Positions 15,782-25,742 of a stretch of DNA of 64,000 nt are shown here, piece after piece. Origin of the DNA: Candidatus Bathyarchaeota archaeon (GTDB lineage Archaea > Thermoproteota > Bathyarchaeia > TCS64). Location: assembly GCA_026014875.1 (NCBI GenBank), contig JAOZHO010000034.1, positions 120,867-184,866 on the forward strand. The letters run 5' to 3'. Each line of letters begins with the position of its first letter. The first letter of the stretch is position 1. The notes below the pieces were generated by a model. It had not been told where the DNA came from. It was given only the letters and a program-made list of their open reading frames with translations, and searched no databases. The translations under genes and the position numbers were made by a program.

Positions 15782-17666
15782 AACGAAGCGTGAGAAGATA
15801 CTCGGAATAGACCTGGGAACCACCAATTCGGCGGCTGCAGTGGTGATGGGGGGCAAGCCCACCATCATACCCAGCGCTGAGGGGCCCACCGTGGCGGGGA
15901 AGATGTTCCCCTCCGTGGTGGCGTTTACGAAGGGGGGGCAGCTTCTGGTGGGGGAGCCCGCGAGGAGGCAGGCGGTCACCAATCCCGAGGGCACCGTGAG
16001 GGAGGCGAAGCGCCTCATGGGCACCGAGAAGAAGATAACACTCCACGGGAAGGAATATACCCCTCAGCAGATCAGCGCCTTCATACTCCAGAAGATACTG
16101 AGGGACGCCGAAACCTACATGGGAGAGAAGATCGCGAAGGCGGTAATCACCGTCCCAGCGCACTTCAACGATAACCAGCGCCAGGCCACCATCGACGCAG
16201 GGGAGATCGCCGGCCTCAAAGTCACGAGGGTCGTGAACGAGCCCACGGCCGCAGCCCTCGCCTATGGCATCGATAAGACCGATCAGGAGCAGAAGATCTT
16301 GGTCTTCAGCTTCGGAGGGGGCACCAACGACACGACTGTGATGGACTTCGGGGGCGGAGTCTTCGAGGTGCTCTCCACTAGCGGCGACACCCAGACCGGG
16401 GGCGCTGACTTGGACAAGGCGGTGATGGACTACGTCGTCGCAGAGTTCAAGACCGAGACAGGTGTAACCCTCACCGGCGACCTGAGCGCCATGGCCAGGG
16501 TAAAGGAAGCCTCGGAGAAGGCCAAGATCGAGCTCTCCACCATCTTGACCACGGACATCGAACTCCCCTACATCGCCATAAAGGACGGCCAGCCCCTCAA
16601 CCTCCAAATCACCCTCAACAGGGCCAAGCTGGAGCAGCTCACGAGGCCCATCGTCGAGAAAATCAGGGGACCCATACTCCAGACCATCAGGGACGCGAAG
16701 CTGACATCGCAGCAGATAGACAAGATCATCGTCTTCGGGGGTCAGACCAAGATGCCCCTGGTCCAGCAGTTCATCGAGGATGTCGTAGGTAAGAAGCCTG
16801 AGAGGGGCCTCGACCCCATGGAGTGTGTGGCGATGGGAGCGGCCATCCAAGGGGCTATCCTCGCCGGGGAGATCAGCGACATCGTTCTCCTCGACGTCAC
16901 GCCCCTCAGCCTCGGCGTCGAGACCCTCGGAAGCGTCATGACCCGGGTAATCGAGAGGAACACGACCATCCCCGTGAAACAGACTCAGACATTCAGCACG
17001 GCGGCCGACTTCCAGACTGCGGTCACCATCCACGTGCTCCAGGGCGAGAGACCCATGGCCAAGGACAACATCGGCTTGGGCAGGTTCGACCTCACGGGAG
17101 TCCCGCCTGCGCCCAGGGGGGTCCCCCAGATCGAGGTGACCTTCGACATAAACGCCGACGGGGTCCTGGACGTGACCGCGAAGGATACGGGCACCGGGAA
17201 GGAGATGAGCATCACCATCACGGCGTCCACGAAGCTCAGCCAGACCGAGAAGGACAGGATGATCGACGAGGCAGAGCAGTACGCCGAGCAGGACAAGGCG
17301 ACCAAGGAGGAGGCCGAGGCGAAGAACACCGCCGACTCCCTCATCTACACCACGGAGAAAACCCTCTCAGAGATCGGGGACAAGCTCAGCGACGACCAAA
17401 AGTCGGGGATCCAGACAGCCAACGAGGCCCTGAAGCAGGCCCTGGAGAGCGGGACCACCGCCGACATCAACACCAAGATCGAGGAACTCCGCAAGGTCGT
17501 CCAAGAGGCCGGGGCATCCGTCTACCAACAGGCAGCCGAGCAGCAAGCCCAGCAGCAGGCTCAAGCCGAAGCGGGCCAGCAGGCTCCTCCCCCCGGAGAC
17601 GATCCGGGGAAGAAGACCGTGGACGCAGAGTACAAGGTCGTCGACGAAGAAGATAAAAAAGTGTGA
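15768..17666 (+). CDS. dnaK: DnaK (Hsp70) chaperone
   Basis: ATP-driven protein-folding chaperone working with GrpE and DnaJ. The start is ATG 15768 or 15774, overlapping the grpE end; the N-terminus reads [16 protein letters not shown]. Family signatures include [16 protein letters not shown] and [25 protein letters not shown], the substrate domain from about residue 385, and an Ala/Gln-rich tail. The phosphate-2 loop reads [10 protein letters not shown], where the family has xxDLGGGTFD; the active-site Asp is replaced by Ser. The rest looks intact, so the ATPase rate may be altered. Length 632 is normal. Confidence 0.95.
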   Translation: MKMSETKREKILGIDLGTTNSAAAVVMGGKPTIIPSAEGPTVAGKMFPSVVAFTKGGQLLVGEPARRQAVTNPEGTVREAKRLMGTEKKITLHGKEYTPQQISAFILQKILRDAETYMGEKIAKAVITVPAHFNDNQRQATIDAGEIAGLKVTRVVNEPTAAALAYGIDKTDQEQKILVFSFGGGTNDTTVMDFGGGVFEVLSTSGDTQTGGADLDKAVMDYVVAEFKTETGVTLTGDLSAMARVKEASEKAKIELSTILTTDIELPYIAIKDGQPLNLQITLNRAKLEQLTRPIVEKIRGPILQTIRDAKLTSQQIDKIIVFGGQTKMPLVQQFIEDVVGKKPERGLDPMECVAMGAAIQGAILAGEISDIVLLDVTPLSLGVETLGSVMTRVIERNTTIPVKQTQTFSTAADFQTAVTIHVLQGERPMAKDNIGLGRFDLTGVPPAPRGVPQIEVTFDINADGVLDVTAKDTGTGKEMSITITASTKLSQTEKDRMIDEAEQYAEQDKATKEEAEAKNTADSLIYTTEKTLSEIGDKLSDDQKSGIQTANEALKQALESGTTADINTKIEELRKVVQEAGASVYQQAAEQQAQQQAQAEAGQQAPPPGDDPGKKTVDAEYKVVDEEDKKV

Positions 17667-17694
17667 GTCAGCCTCAGGCTCTCCACTATTTCAC

Positions 17695-17700
17695 TTTTTT
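17695..17700 (+). terminator. T-tract terminator after dnaK
   Basis: Six consecutive T about 28 bases beyond the dnaK stop and just before the promoter of the peptidase gene. Confidence 0.35.
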
Positions 17701-17745
17701 CAGTAAATCGTTTATATTCCATCAAAGATAATTTATCCGTTCTAG

Positions 17746-19158
17746 ATGTTAGACGAGAAATTGACCAAGATCGAGCGCGAGGTCATCGGAGAGATTTGGC
17801 AGAGCGGCGAGATGCGGGAAAACCACTTCTACATGGCTGACGAGATCGGCAGCAGGTTCGCAGGAACCGAGAGCGAGAAGAGAGCCATAGAGCACATGGT
17901 GAACAAGCTCAAAGAGTACGGGTACGAGAACGCCCACGCCGATCCCTTCAAGTACTACGGATGGACGAGGGGCCCTGCCAGCCTCACGGTGACTGAGCCA
18001 TATCAGAAGGAGTTCCCGGTGATCTCCCTCGCGATCTCCCCGGGAGGAGAGGTTGAAGCGGAGATGATCGACTTGGGCACGGGGAGCCCAGAGGAGTTCG
18101 AGGCCCTCGATCTCTCGGATGTCAAGGGCAAGATAGTTCTAGCCTCGAGTGCCACGAGCCCCGCCGGTAAACGCGTTCACAGAAGAACCAAGTACGGATA
18201 TGCCGTTGAGTACGGAGCCGTGGGGTTCATCTTCATGAACCATAATCCGGGGCAACTTCCCCCGACCGGTAGCGTAAGACCCGCTTACAGGCTGGGCGGA
18301 GAGATACCGGGTGTCGGGATCAGCCTAGAGCACGGCTCCCACATGAGGAGGCTGGCCAAGGGCAGGTCCCTGAAGGCCAAGCTCACCAATCAGAGCAGGC
18401 TCAACCCCGACACCGAGTCGGCGAACGTGGTCTGCGAACTCGAGGGCTCATCCAAGAAAGACGAGTGGATAGTGATCGGCGGCCACTTCGACGGCCACGA
18501 TATCGCCCAGGGAGCTATGGACAACCTCTCCGGCACCGTGGTGATCATGGATCTGGCCCGGGCCTTGAAGAAATACGAGGGGAAATTCAAGAGGAGCATC
18601 CGCTTCATCTGCTTCGCCTGCGAGGAGATCGGCGTCACGGGCTCCACGAGCTATGTCGCTAAGCACGTTGACGAGATGAAGGATGTCGCCATAATGCTCA
18701 ACCTCGAGCTAGGCGGCTTGGCCAACAAGGACGGGACCCAGCACGCTGCCTTCACTCTGTTCCAGCCCCCGAGCTTGAAGGACAAGTTCGAGGAGTTCGC
18801 GAACGAGATCGGCTACCCCATGACAGTCTCCACAGGGACATCGGCGGCCTCGGACCACTGGCCCTTCCTCATGCAGGGCATCCCTACGGTCACGATGGGC
18901 TCCGAGCCTTCGCCGGCCCGGCTCATCGTGGGGCGTGGGTGGGGCCATACCACCGCTGACATGATGGACAAGGTGGATCCGCGGAATATGCAGGAAGGCT
19001 TGATGGTCATCGCAAGGCTAGTGCTCAGGCTCGCAAATCAGGAGGAAATGATCGCAGAACGCACTCCCCTGGAGGAGATCATCGCCAACCTCGAGAAGAG
19101 GGGAATAAAGAAGACCCTCGAGATCCAGAAGAAGTGGCACCCTCACAGCACGAGGTAG
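17746..19158 (+). CDS. M28 family zinc aminopeptidase with PA domain
   Basis: Co-catalytic zinc exopeptidase. The protein of 470 residues has a PA-type insertion (about residues 110-210: DVKGKIVLASS, EYGAVGFIFMN) and the M28 core: GGHFDGHDIAQGAMDNLSG (His and bridging Asp), FACEEIGVTGS (catalytic Glu pair), LNLELGG (fourth ligand position) and a late GHTTAD (last His). No signal peptide is visible, so a cytoplasmic role in peptide breakdown is likely. A TATA-like TTTATATT at 17711-17718 gives a near-leaderless start. It lies between dnaK and dnaJ, so chaperones and a peptidase may be co-regulated. Confidence 0.9.
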   Translation: MLDEKLTKIEREVIGEIWQSGEMRENHFYMADEIGSRFAGTESEKRAIEHMVNKLKEYGYENAHADPFKYYGWTRGPASLTVTEPYQKEFPVISLAISPGGEVEAEMIDLGTGSPEEFEALDLSDVKGKIVLASSATSPAGKRVHRRTKYGYAVEYGAVGFIFMNHNPGQLPPTGSVRPAYRLGGEIPGVGISLEHGSHMRRLAKGRSLKAKLTNQSRLNPDTESANVVCELEGSSKKDEWIVIGGHFDGHDIAQGAMDNLSGTVVIMDLARALKKYEGKFKRSIRFICFACEEIGVTGSTSYVAKHVDEMKDVAIMLNLELGGLANKDGTQHAAFTLFQPPSLKDKFEEFANEIGYPMTVSTGTSAASDHWPFLMQGIPTVTMGSEPSPARLIVGRGWGHTTADMMDKVDPRNMQEGLMVIARLVLRLANQEEMIAERTPLEEIIANLEKRGIKKTLEIQKKWHPHSTR

Positions 19159-19165
19159 CCTCCCC

Positions 19166-19171
19166 TTTTTT
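19166..19171 (+). terminator. T-tract terminator after the M28 peptidase
   Basis: A run of six T followed by further T-rich sequence just after the peptidase stop. Confidence 0.35.
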
Positions 19172-19261
19172 CCTATTTTCTTCTTAGTGACAGCAGGCTT
19201 TTCAATGAGGCCTGAGAGGGCAATCCCCGCATCAAACTCCAGCGCAGAGGCAATCTCCGTA

Positions 19262-19429
19262 ATGAACGAAAGGAAACTGGATGCCCTCGACTTCGTATTG
19301 AACGTCCTGAGGGAGCACGAGGAGTCCCTCGACACACTCATCGAGAAACTAGACCTCATGATCGAGGCCTTCTCGACGATCCAGCATCGCCTCGAGAGCC
19401 TCTGCGAAAAAGTCGAGCAGAATGTCTAA
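19262..19429 (+). CDS. Small coiled-coil protein, function unknown
   Basis: From ATG 19262 the peptide of 55 residues (MNERKLDALDFVLNVLREHE...) is almost entirely amphipathic helix with heptad-like Leu spacing. In-frame starts at 19187 or 19205 would add 19-25 residues of less ordered sequence. It lies between the M28 peptidase and dnaJ, followed by two T-runs (19471-19476, 19481-19487). It could be an adaptor or oligomerisation peptide; no family is recognised. Confidence 0.6.
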   Translation: MNERKLDALDFVLNVLREHEESLDTLIEKLDLMIEAFSTIQHRLESLCEKVEQNV

Positions 19430-19554
19430 CACGTAGATTCTTTCCCGCTCAAACCGCCGATGTCAATTGATTTTTTGCGATTTTTTTCCTCGTCTAAACC
19501 TTTTTAGGTCCTTGATGATCCAAAGGCTTTGACAAACAACTCCGGTGCATCTTT

Positions 19555-20679
19555 TTGGCGAGCAAGAGAGACTATTATGAGATTCTCGGCGTTGAGCGGG
19601 GAGCCTCGGCTGACGATATCAAGAAGGCATTCAGGAAGCTCGCCTTCCAGTATCACCCGGACAGGAACAAGGAGCCCGACGCCGAGGAGAAATTCAAAGA
19701 GTTCTCCGAAGCCTATGCAATCCTCAGCGACGCCGAGAAGCGTCAGCAGTACGACAACTTCGGCCACGCGGGCATAAGCGGCCGATACTCGACCGAGGAC
19801 ATCTTCAGGGGCGCCAACTTTCGAGACATTTTCTCCGAGTTCGGCTTCAACTTCGAGGACATCCTGGGTCGTATGTTCGGAGGAGGTGGATTCAACTTCC
19901 AGCGGGCCCGAGCTGGGCCACGTAGGGGCAGCGATCTTCAGACACGGATCCAGGTCACCCTCGAGCAGGCTGCGTTCGGGACCGAGGTGGAGATCAGCCT
20001 CAACAGGCTGCAGTCCTGCAGCCGATGTGGGGGGAATGGTGCTGAGCCGGGGACTGATGTGTCCATGTGCCCGAGGTGTAATGGGCGAGGTAGGATAGAG
20101 CAGAGAAGCCAATCCCTCTTCGGTCAGATGATACGTGTAGTTCCCTGCGACCGATGCGAGGGTAGAGGGCGAATCCCGGAGACCCCCTGCAGAACCTGCG
20201 GGGGGAAGGGCTTGGAGCCCGGGAAGCATCGACTCAACGTCAAGGTCCCTCCGGGGATCGACGACGGCACCCAGCTCATCCTGCGAGGCCAGGGCGAGGA
20301 TGGACCCTTCGGAGGCCCCCCCGGAGACCTGTATGTGAGGGTTCGGCTCAAACCCCACCCCCATCTTCTCCGACGAGGCAAGGATATCATATACGAGGCT
20401 GAGATCAACTTTCCCAGCGCCACACTTGGGACCTCCATCAGTGTTCCCTCCCTGACCGGTGAGAAATCCCTCAAGGTACCCTCGGGGACTCAGAGCGGGA
20501 CGATCCTCAGGATGAGGGGGGAGGGTATGCCCAGCCGTTTCGGGAAAGGGGATCAGCTGGTCCACGTGACTGTTACGATACCGAAGAAACTTTCTCGAAG
20601 GCAGAGAGAGCTTGTTGAGGAGCTCGGTAAAGAGTTTGATGCACGATCAAACAAGAAAGGATGGTTCAGGCGTGATTAG
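19555..20679 (+). CDS. dnaJ: DnaJ (Hsp40) co-chaperone
   Basis: Delivers substrates to DnaK and stimulates its ATPase. Layout: J domain (residues 1-70) with the HPD motif in [11 protein letters not shown], Gly/Phe-rich linker ([11 protein letters not shown]), zinc domain with four CxxCxGxG repeats ([32 protein letters not shown]), and C-terminal beta domains ([17 protein letters not shown]). The start is TTG 19555, because the J domain begins at once ([14 protein letters not shown]) and no ATG is available. Length 374 is normal type I DnaJ. It completes the grpE-dnaK-dnaJ set but is split from dnaK by two genes. Confidence 0.95.
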   Translation: MASKRDYYEILGVERGASADDIKKAFRKLAFQYHPDRNKEPDAEEKFKEFSEAYAILSDAEKRQQYDNFGHAGISGRYSTEDIFRGANFRDIFSEFGFNFEDILGRMFGGGGFNFQRARAGPRRGSDLQTRIQVTLEQAAFGTEVEISLNRLQSCSRCGGNGAEPGTDVSMCPRCNGRGRIEQRSQSLFGQMIRVVPCDRCEGRGRIPETPCRTCGGKGLEPGKHRLNVKVPPGIDDGTQLILRGQGEDGPFGGPPGDLYVRVRLKPHPHLLRRGKDIIYEAEINFPSATLGTSISVPSLTGEKSLKVPSGTQSGTILRMRGEGMPSRFGKGDQLVHVTVTIPKKLSRRQRELVEELGKEFDARSNKKGWFRRD

Positions 20680-21755
20680 GTGCGCCGGTCAATTATCTCC
20701 CGTACACCCGGACCAGTGCCGATGAACGTCACCGGGAGGCCAAGCTCCTTCTCCACATTCTCGACGAAGGCCACCGCTTCTTCGTTCAGCGCAGCATAAT
20801 CCGATGCCCCCTTGCACTCAGGGTATAATATGTCGAGCTTTGTCAAGGCGATCTGTGTAGCCCCGTTGAGCATTATCGCCCTCCGGGCGAGCTCAAAGTT
20901 AAACGGAGCCGCCCTCCGCTGCCTCCCCGTAACGGTCCCGTACTCGTCCCACCCTCTCTTCTTCGCTTCCTCATGACTTATTTCCCCTGCGAGGTAACCT
21001 GCCCCCACTCTCGTGACGTATGCTTTGAGGACCAGAATCACCTCGTCGATCTTGGTGGGCCCGACTCCGACGTCTGAGCAGATGGCGGAGGCGCAGACAT
21101 CATTGCTGGTTACGAACGGGTATGTGCCGTGGTAAAGGCTGATATAAGTTCCCTGAGTCCCCTCGAGGAGGACATTGGCACCCGCGTCGAGGGCCTCATT
21201 GAGCTCCGCCGAGACATCTGTGATGAACTCCTCTAGTTCAGGTATCTCCTTCGCCATCTTGGCGACCCTCAGAGCCCTGTCGGCGTTGCATGGGCCCGTC
21301 CCGGTGCCCGTGGTTTCAATTGTTTCCTTTAGATGCCCTTTGCCGTCGGCCTCGATGTGCTTAGCCTCGATGATGGCGCATTGGGGGTCGATGCCGAACC
21401 GGTCCTCGATCCCAAGTTCCTTTACCTCCTTAACCACGATCTCGGGGTTCACCACCACTCCCGGTCCGATGAGGAGCCTTGTGCTGTGATTCACGAATCC
21501 GCAGGGAACCATCCTGAGTTTGAAAGTGACTCCGTCATCCACGACTGTATGACCCGCGTTAGGGCCCACGCCTCCCCTTGCGCAAACCGCGACTTCATCG
21601 GCGACTGCTAAATATGAGACCAACTTCCCTTTGCCGCCATCCCCGAAAAAACCATCCACTACAACAGTGCAAGTCAGACAGAACACCTCATGAAACGGTT
21701 TCTTCAGTCCCTTCGATAATTTAAGATTTCCCAATGATGGGTAATGCGAGACCAT
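20676..21755 (-). CDS. purA: Adenylosuccinate synthetase
   Basis: Converts IMP, aspartate and GTP to adenylosuccinate in AMP synthesis. Family motifs: the P-loop-like [61 protein letters not shown] (catalytic and IMP-binding region) and [11 protein letters not shown]. The usual GDEGKGK reads GDGGKGK here. Archaeal PurA is short (about 340 residues), which fits. ATG 21755 follows a GGGAGGAAAGGGG purine tract; a GTG at 21686 would remove 23 residues and bring the start to the usual TCTVVVDG. It converges with dnaJ, overlapping it by 4 bases. Confidence 0.93.
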   Translation of the reverse strand: MVSHYPSLGNLKLSKGLKKPFHEVFCLTCTVVVDGFFGDGGKGKLVSYLAVADEVAVCARGGVGPNAGHTVVDDGVTFKLRMVPCGFVNHSTRLLIGPGVVVNPEIVVKEVKELGIEDRFGIDPQCAIIEAKHIEADGKGHLKETIETTGTGTGPCNADRALRVAKMAKEIPELEEFITDVSAELNEALDAGANVLLEGTQGTYISLYHGTYPFVTSNDVCASAICSDVGVGPTKIDEVILVLKAYVTRVGAGYLAGEISHEEAKKRGWDEYGTVTGRQRRAAPFNFELARRAIMLNGATQIALTKLDILYPECKGASDYAALNEEAVAFVENVEKELGLPVTFIGTGPGVREIIDRRT

Positions 21756-21816
21756 ACTATTCCCCTTTCCTCCCAAATAATGCCTGGAAATTAAGCGATG
21801 ACTGTAAAGTTTATGC

Positions 21817-22647
21817 GTGGAACGATCGTTCAGTATACGAAAGCCCTTGACTACTACTCAGATAGGCATCCTTGTGATAGGTAACGAGATCCTCGACGGT
21901 ATTGTTCTAGACACAAATAGCCAGTGGCTCATCAATCAGCTAAAGGCGCTGAACTTCCAGGTATCCGAGAGAATGACAGTGAGGGACGAGATCCCGGTCA
22001 TCTCAAAAGCCATAAGGCGCATGCTCTCGTCTGGAGCGAACCTCCTATTCACGACGGGAGGTCTTGGTCCCACCCACGACGACAAGACCCTCGCGGGAGT
22101 CGCGACGGCATTCGAGCTCCCTGTAGAGCTTAACGATGAGGCCCTCAAGATCGTCACACGACAGTACTCGGATATGCATCAGAGAGGGGTCATCGAGACA
22201 GGGGAGATCACAGAGCCCCGAAAGAAAATGGCGATATTACCCAAGGGCGCCCGGCCTTTGGATAATAGGGTTGGAGGGGCCCCCGGGGTTGTCCTCGATG
22301 TTGAGGGAGCCCAGATAATTTGCCTCCCCGGTGTCCCCGGGGAACTCATGTGGATCTTTGACAACCAGCTCCTCACGTTGCTGAAAGGGAAGGTCGAGGG
22401 GGTGTTCGCCGAGGATGTCATATATCTCCCCCTCAGGGACGAGTCAACCTTGGCCCCCATCATCGACGAGGTCATGCAGGACGTCCCCGGGGTCTACATT
22501 AAATCCATGGTGAAGCCCTATGGCGAGTCCGGGATCAGGCTCTGGGTCTCATCCAGCGGTCAGAGCAAGGCTGAAGTCGAGGAACGGGTTCATCGAGTCG
22601 CGAATCTTCTGGTGAAGAGATGTGAAGAACGGCTCCCCCAAGGCTGA
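21817..22647 (+). CDS. CinA-type molybdopterin-binding domain protein (stand-alone COG1058)
   Basis: The protein of 276 residues matches the N-terminal CinA domain, a MoaB/MogA-like fold with ADP-ribose pyrophosphatase or nucleotide-binding activity in characterised members. Visible motifs: IGILVIGNEILDGIVLDTNSQWL, TTGGLGPTHDDKT and GGAPGVVLDVEGAQIICLPGVPGELMW. The nicotinamide-nucleotide amidase (PncC) domain of bacterial CinA is absent. GTG 21817 is the longest start; TTG 21847 is possible. It is divergent from purA across a 61-base gap that must hold both promoters. Confidence 0.88.
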   Translation: MERSFSIRKPLTTTQIGILVIGNEILDGIVLDTNSQWLINQLKALNFQVSERMTVRDEIPVISKAIRRMLSSGANLLFTTGGLGPTHDDKTLAGVATAFELPVELNDEALKIVTRQYSDMHQRGVIETGEITEPRKKMAILPKGARPLDNRVGGAPGVVLDVEGAQIICLPGVPGELMWIFDNQLLTLLKGKVEGVFAEDVIYLPLRDESTLAPIIDEVMQDVPGVYIKSMVKPYGESGIRLWVSSSGQSKAEVEERVHRVANLLVKRCEERLPQG

Positions 22648-22702
22648 GTGCCTGATGGGCAACTGAATTAAATGTGTCCGAAAATAATCTAGGTTGATCA
22701 CG

Positions 22703-24001
22703 ATGGTCGAGATCTGGCTCCCATATGGCAAAACCGAGGTTCACGTCAGCGTGCCACTAAGATATCTAGCGGGGACGATCGAGCCTTCCGAGTTGGAGCT
22801 GCCAGAGAATCCCTTCGAAGTAGTGACCTCGGCACTGGGGGATCCGATTGGATCGGGGGAAATTCAGGACCTCTTGAAAGGTAAGAACCAAGTTGCTATC
22901 GCCCTCGACGGAACCTTGGCCCCTTTCACGGCGTCCGTTGCGGCTTCGGCCATCGTCTGGACATTGGGACAGAATGGTGTGCCGAAGGAGAATGTGTCCA
23001 TTGTCGTAGGCAATAGTCTCAGAGAGTATGACAATCCGGGGATGCTCGTGGCCCTCCAGGGGGCTGAGCCCCTTAGAGAGGTGGGCATTCATGAGCATTC
23101 GAGGGATTCGGTTGACGTGTCTAATGTTGGAGTCACCTCGTCTAGGACTGAGGTGTCCTTAGCACGACCTTTCATGGATGCGGACGTTAGGATAGCCGTG
23201 GGGGAGGTGCGTCCTGACCATTTCGCTGGGTTGAGAGGGGCTCAGACCACGGTGATGCCCGCGCTCGCCTCCCGGGAGGGACTCATCCGCCACAGGGAGA
23301 TCGCTTTCCAAGGCGATGTTGCCCCGGGGGTTTCCGAGGGGAATCCCGCTCATTCCGATCAGATGGAGGCCTGCGAGTTAGCGGGAGTGGATCTCGCATT
23401 GAATTTGATCACCGACGGCTGGGGGAGGATCGCCTCAGCAGTATCAGGCGGAGTGGAGCCATCCTGGAAAACTGTTGTTGAGAAGTTAGGCGAACTACCT
23501 CAGCTCAGAGCTGAAGCTGACGCCGACATCATCGTCGTGAGCGCTGGTGGGGATCGTTATGATTTCGATCTCTATAATGCTGTCTGGGCTCTCCGGGGGA
23601 TCGCTCCTCTGGTGAAGAGGGGGGCCACGATCATCTTCTTGGCGGAGTGCACCCAGGGGCTTGGGGCCGAGGGGTTGGAGTCATTGGCTCAGGTGGATAC
23701 TCTGGCTGAGCTGAGGAGGAGGTATATGCTGGGGGCGAGGGCCGTGTATGCGGTCAAATCCGCTCTACGGGGGAATAATGAGGTGATTCTGATCTCTGCT
23801 TTGCCCAGTTATCTGGCTGAGCCCCTCGGTTTCACTGTGGAGAGGACGGCGAATGCCGCTTTCCAGAGGGTCATGGAGAGGCGGAGGAATCGGCGTACGT
23901 TGATTGTGACCCACGGGGCCTCGTCTGTGATCGTCCCCTCAGAAGGGGGAGAGGGAGACGAGGGTCAGGATCATCATCCCGAGGTAGACCAGCGTCAGTA
24001 G
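22703..24001 (+). CDS. LarA superfamily protein (DUF2088), atypical
   Basis: LarA racemises lactate with a covalently bound nickel-pincer cofactor. The fold signatures are present: an N-terminal PYGKTEVHVSVP, a central GEVRPDHFAGLRGAQTTVMPALA, then EGLIRHREIAFQGD. In LarA the central motif reads PHxxAGxxGGxK and the Lys anchors the cofactor; here the position is Gln (RGAQ), while the flanking His residues remain. It may be a LarA homologue acting on another substrate, or lack the covalent cofactor. ATG 22703 is the likely start; TTG 22694 adds three residues. The last 63 bases overlap the 3' end of the convergent site-2 protease gene. Confidence 0.82.
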   Translation: MVEIWLPYGKTEVHVSVPLRYLAGTIEPSELELPENPFEVVTSALGDPIGSGEIQDLLKGKNQVAIALDGTLAPFTASVAASAIVWTLGQNGVPKENVSIVVGNSLREYDNPGMLVALQGAEPLREVGIHEHSRDSVDVSNVGVTSSRTEVSLARPFMDADVRIAVGEVRPDHFAGLRGAQTTVMPALASREGLIRHREIAFQGDVAPGVSEGNPAHSDQMEACELAGVDLALNLITDGWGRIASAVSGGVEPSWKTVVEKLGELPQLRAEADADIIVVSAGGDRYDFDLYNAVWALRGIAPLVKRGATIIFLAECTQGLGAEGLESLAQVDTLAELRRRYMLGARAVYAVKSALRGNNEVILISALPSYLAEPLGFTVERTANAAFQRVMERRRNRRTLIVTHGASSVIVPSEGGEGDEGQDHHPEVDQRQ

Positions 24002-25078
24002 CTTCCTTGATTTGCTCAGCGGTGAGACGTCGTCTAGTATCGCGTCTCCTCGGTCGTTTGTGCGCATCATGAAGAATGCGACCATGATGGCCATGATGAA
24101 GTAGCCTGATACCAGCAGGATGAAGATTCCGGCCATTGACACGATCTTGTGCTTGGATTTCCCGAGAAGGGATCTGCTGATGTGGCCTCCGTCTAGTTGC
24201 CAGGCGGGTATGAGGTTGATGAACGTGACGAGGCACCCTACCCAAGCTGCGAAGCCCACGGGGTGAAGGATGAGGACCATATCCTCGGAGACTGGTCTCA
24301 GGATGTTTGAGAGCCATTCGAGGAGCAAGGGGAAGGGGATGGATTGGAACCGGATCTCGGGGAAAAGGACCATCCAGCCGTTCACCTCTTCGAGGGGGAC
24401 GACGAATGAGAGCCTCAGGCCCACGATGGTGACGAGTATGGTGACGATGAATCCCACGAGGGGGCCGCTCAGGCCCAAGTCGAAAAGAGCGTCCCTGTTG
24501 GTGGGGGGCTCCTTCTGGACGATGACTGCGCCGAATGTGCCCCCCATCCCGGGCGGGGCGGGGATGAAGTAGGGCATGGAGGCGTCGACGCCTCTCAGTA
24601 TTGTGGCTGCTTTGTGCCCCAGCTCGTGGAGCCCGAATATGGAGATGATGGCGATGGTGAACATCAGGGCGTTCATGTAGACGGGGGTGTCGGGCATCAG
24701 GATCTCTGTCAGAACCGGGTTGTTGCTCCTCATGTATCCGTCGAGGAATACTGTGGCTATGGTGGCGATGAACAGGTAGAGGTTTCTCCTGTGGCTCTGG
24801 GGGCCCGTCTGGCGGATCCTTTTGAGCTCTAGCCGGTATTTGTCGACGTCCATGGTGAGAAAAGGGAGGAAGCCGTGGGGGCGGATCTCCCCGACGAGGT
24901 CCTCGAAGTGGGTCTTCACGGATCCCTGGGGGTCCTGGGAGTCTATGGGGGTGACGATGTAGGTGGGGGCGTCGAGGTAGAAGTAGCTGTCTTGGACGTT
25001 GAAGTGGCGTTCAATGGCTTCCTCGATCTCCGGGTCGGAGATCCGGTATGCGGTCATTCCCCTTGTAACATCTCCCAT
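23939..25078 (-). CDS. Site-2 protease family membrane metalloprotease (M50)
   Basis: Intramembrane zinc protease. The protein of 379 residues starts with a soluble domain (about 1-120), then six or so membrane segments carrying FGLHELGHKAATIL (zinc-binding HExxH) and NLIPAWQLDGGHISRS (third ligand Asp). Between them lies a Pro/Gly-rich GMGGTFGAVIVQK loop typical of archaeal members. Likely roles are regulated cleavage of membrane-bound regulators or membrane protein quality control. It runs convergent to the LarA homologue with a coding overlap. Confidence 0.92.
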   Translation of the reverse strand: MGDVTRGMTAYRISDPEIEEAIERHFNVQDSYFYLDAPTYIVTPIDSQDPQGSVKTHFEDLVGEIRPHGFLPFLTMDVDKYRLELKRIRQTGPQSHRRNLYLFIATIATVFLDGYMRSNNPVLTEILMPDTPVYMNALMFTIAIISIFGLHELGHKAATILRGVDASMPYFIPAPPGMGGTFGAVIVQKEPPTNRDALFDLGLSGPLVGFIVTILVTIVGLRLSFVVPLEEVNGWMVLFPEIRFQSIPFPLLLEWLSNILRPVSEDMVLILHPVGFAAWVGCLVTFINLIPAWQLDGGHISRSLLGKSKHKIVSMAGIFILLVSGYFIMAIMVAFFMMRTNDRGDAILDDVSPLSKSRKLLTLVYLGMMILTLVSLSPF

Positions 25079-25189
25079 TCTTTGGTGATAGTCTACTGTC
25101 CTACGATGCGAGAGGCTAAAAAGCTACTGAATCCCCCTTTTAAACGCAGTCTTTAAATCTCTCTGTTCGCGACGTTTAGGAAGTCTAAA

Positions 25190-25684
25190 TTGGAGGGCGA
25201 CGGCTTCAGGGTCCGGGGCTTCAGGTCCGATGACCTAGACAGGGTGATGGACATTAATGTGGAGTGCCTCCCGGAGAATTACAGCAAGTTCTTTTACAGA
25301 GATCTCTATCGGCGTTTCCCGGAGACTTTTATCGTGGCTGAGGTTGATGGCGGGATTCAGGGATATATCATGTGCCGTATCGAGAGGGGGCTCTCCAAGT
25401 TCAGGGGTCTGAGGCCCGCCCGTCTCTGTCATGTGGTCTCCATCGCCGTGAGGGAGCCCTACAGGCGCCGGGGGATCGCCACGGCGGTTCTGCGTGCGGC
25501 CATGAGAAAGGGTCGGGAATCCTATGACACTTCGGAGTGCTATCTCGAGGTCAGGATCTCAAATGAGCCCGCGCTGGACCTTTATGAGGTCCTTGGTTTC
25601 TCGAGGGTGAAACGCAATTATAGATATTACATGGATGGCGAGGATGCATGGTCGATGGCTATTCCCATCGACGAGTCTGTTTGA
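25190..25684 (+). CDS. rimI: RimI/Nat-type protein N-acetyltransferase
   Basis: GNAT enzyme acetylating protein N-termini; archaeal members act on many proteins. The 164 residues contain VECLPENYSKFFYRDLYRRFPETFIVAE, typical of archaeal Nat, and the acetyl-CoA loop IAVREPYRRRGIATAVLRAAM (RRxGIA), then YLEVRISNEPALDLYEVLGF. The start is TTG 25190, behind no strong ribosome-binding site and near a plausible promoter. It is divergent from the site-2 protease. Confidence 0.9.
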   Translation: MEGDGFRVRGFRSDDLDRVMDINVECLPENYSKFFYRDLYRRFPETFIVAEVDGGIQGYIMCRIERGLSKFRGLRPARLCHVVSIAVREPYRRRGIATAVLRAAMRKGRESYDTSECYLEVRISNEPALDLYEVLGFSRVKRNYRYYMDGEDAWSMAIPIDESV

Positions 25685-25742
25685 ATCCGTCTCGTGGATA
25701 GTGTTATAGGAGACGGTCTCGGCTGACTATTCGGCGAGGGCG

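Noticed and set aside
15756..17033. Long open frame antisense to dnaK (425 codons)
   Set aside because: It is a composition-driven shadow of GC-rich dnaK codons, with no recognisable motif and no promoter or ribosome-binding site.
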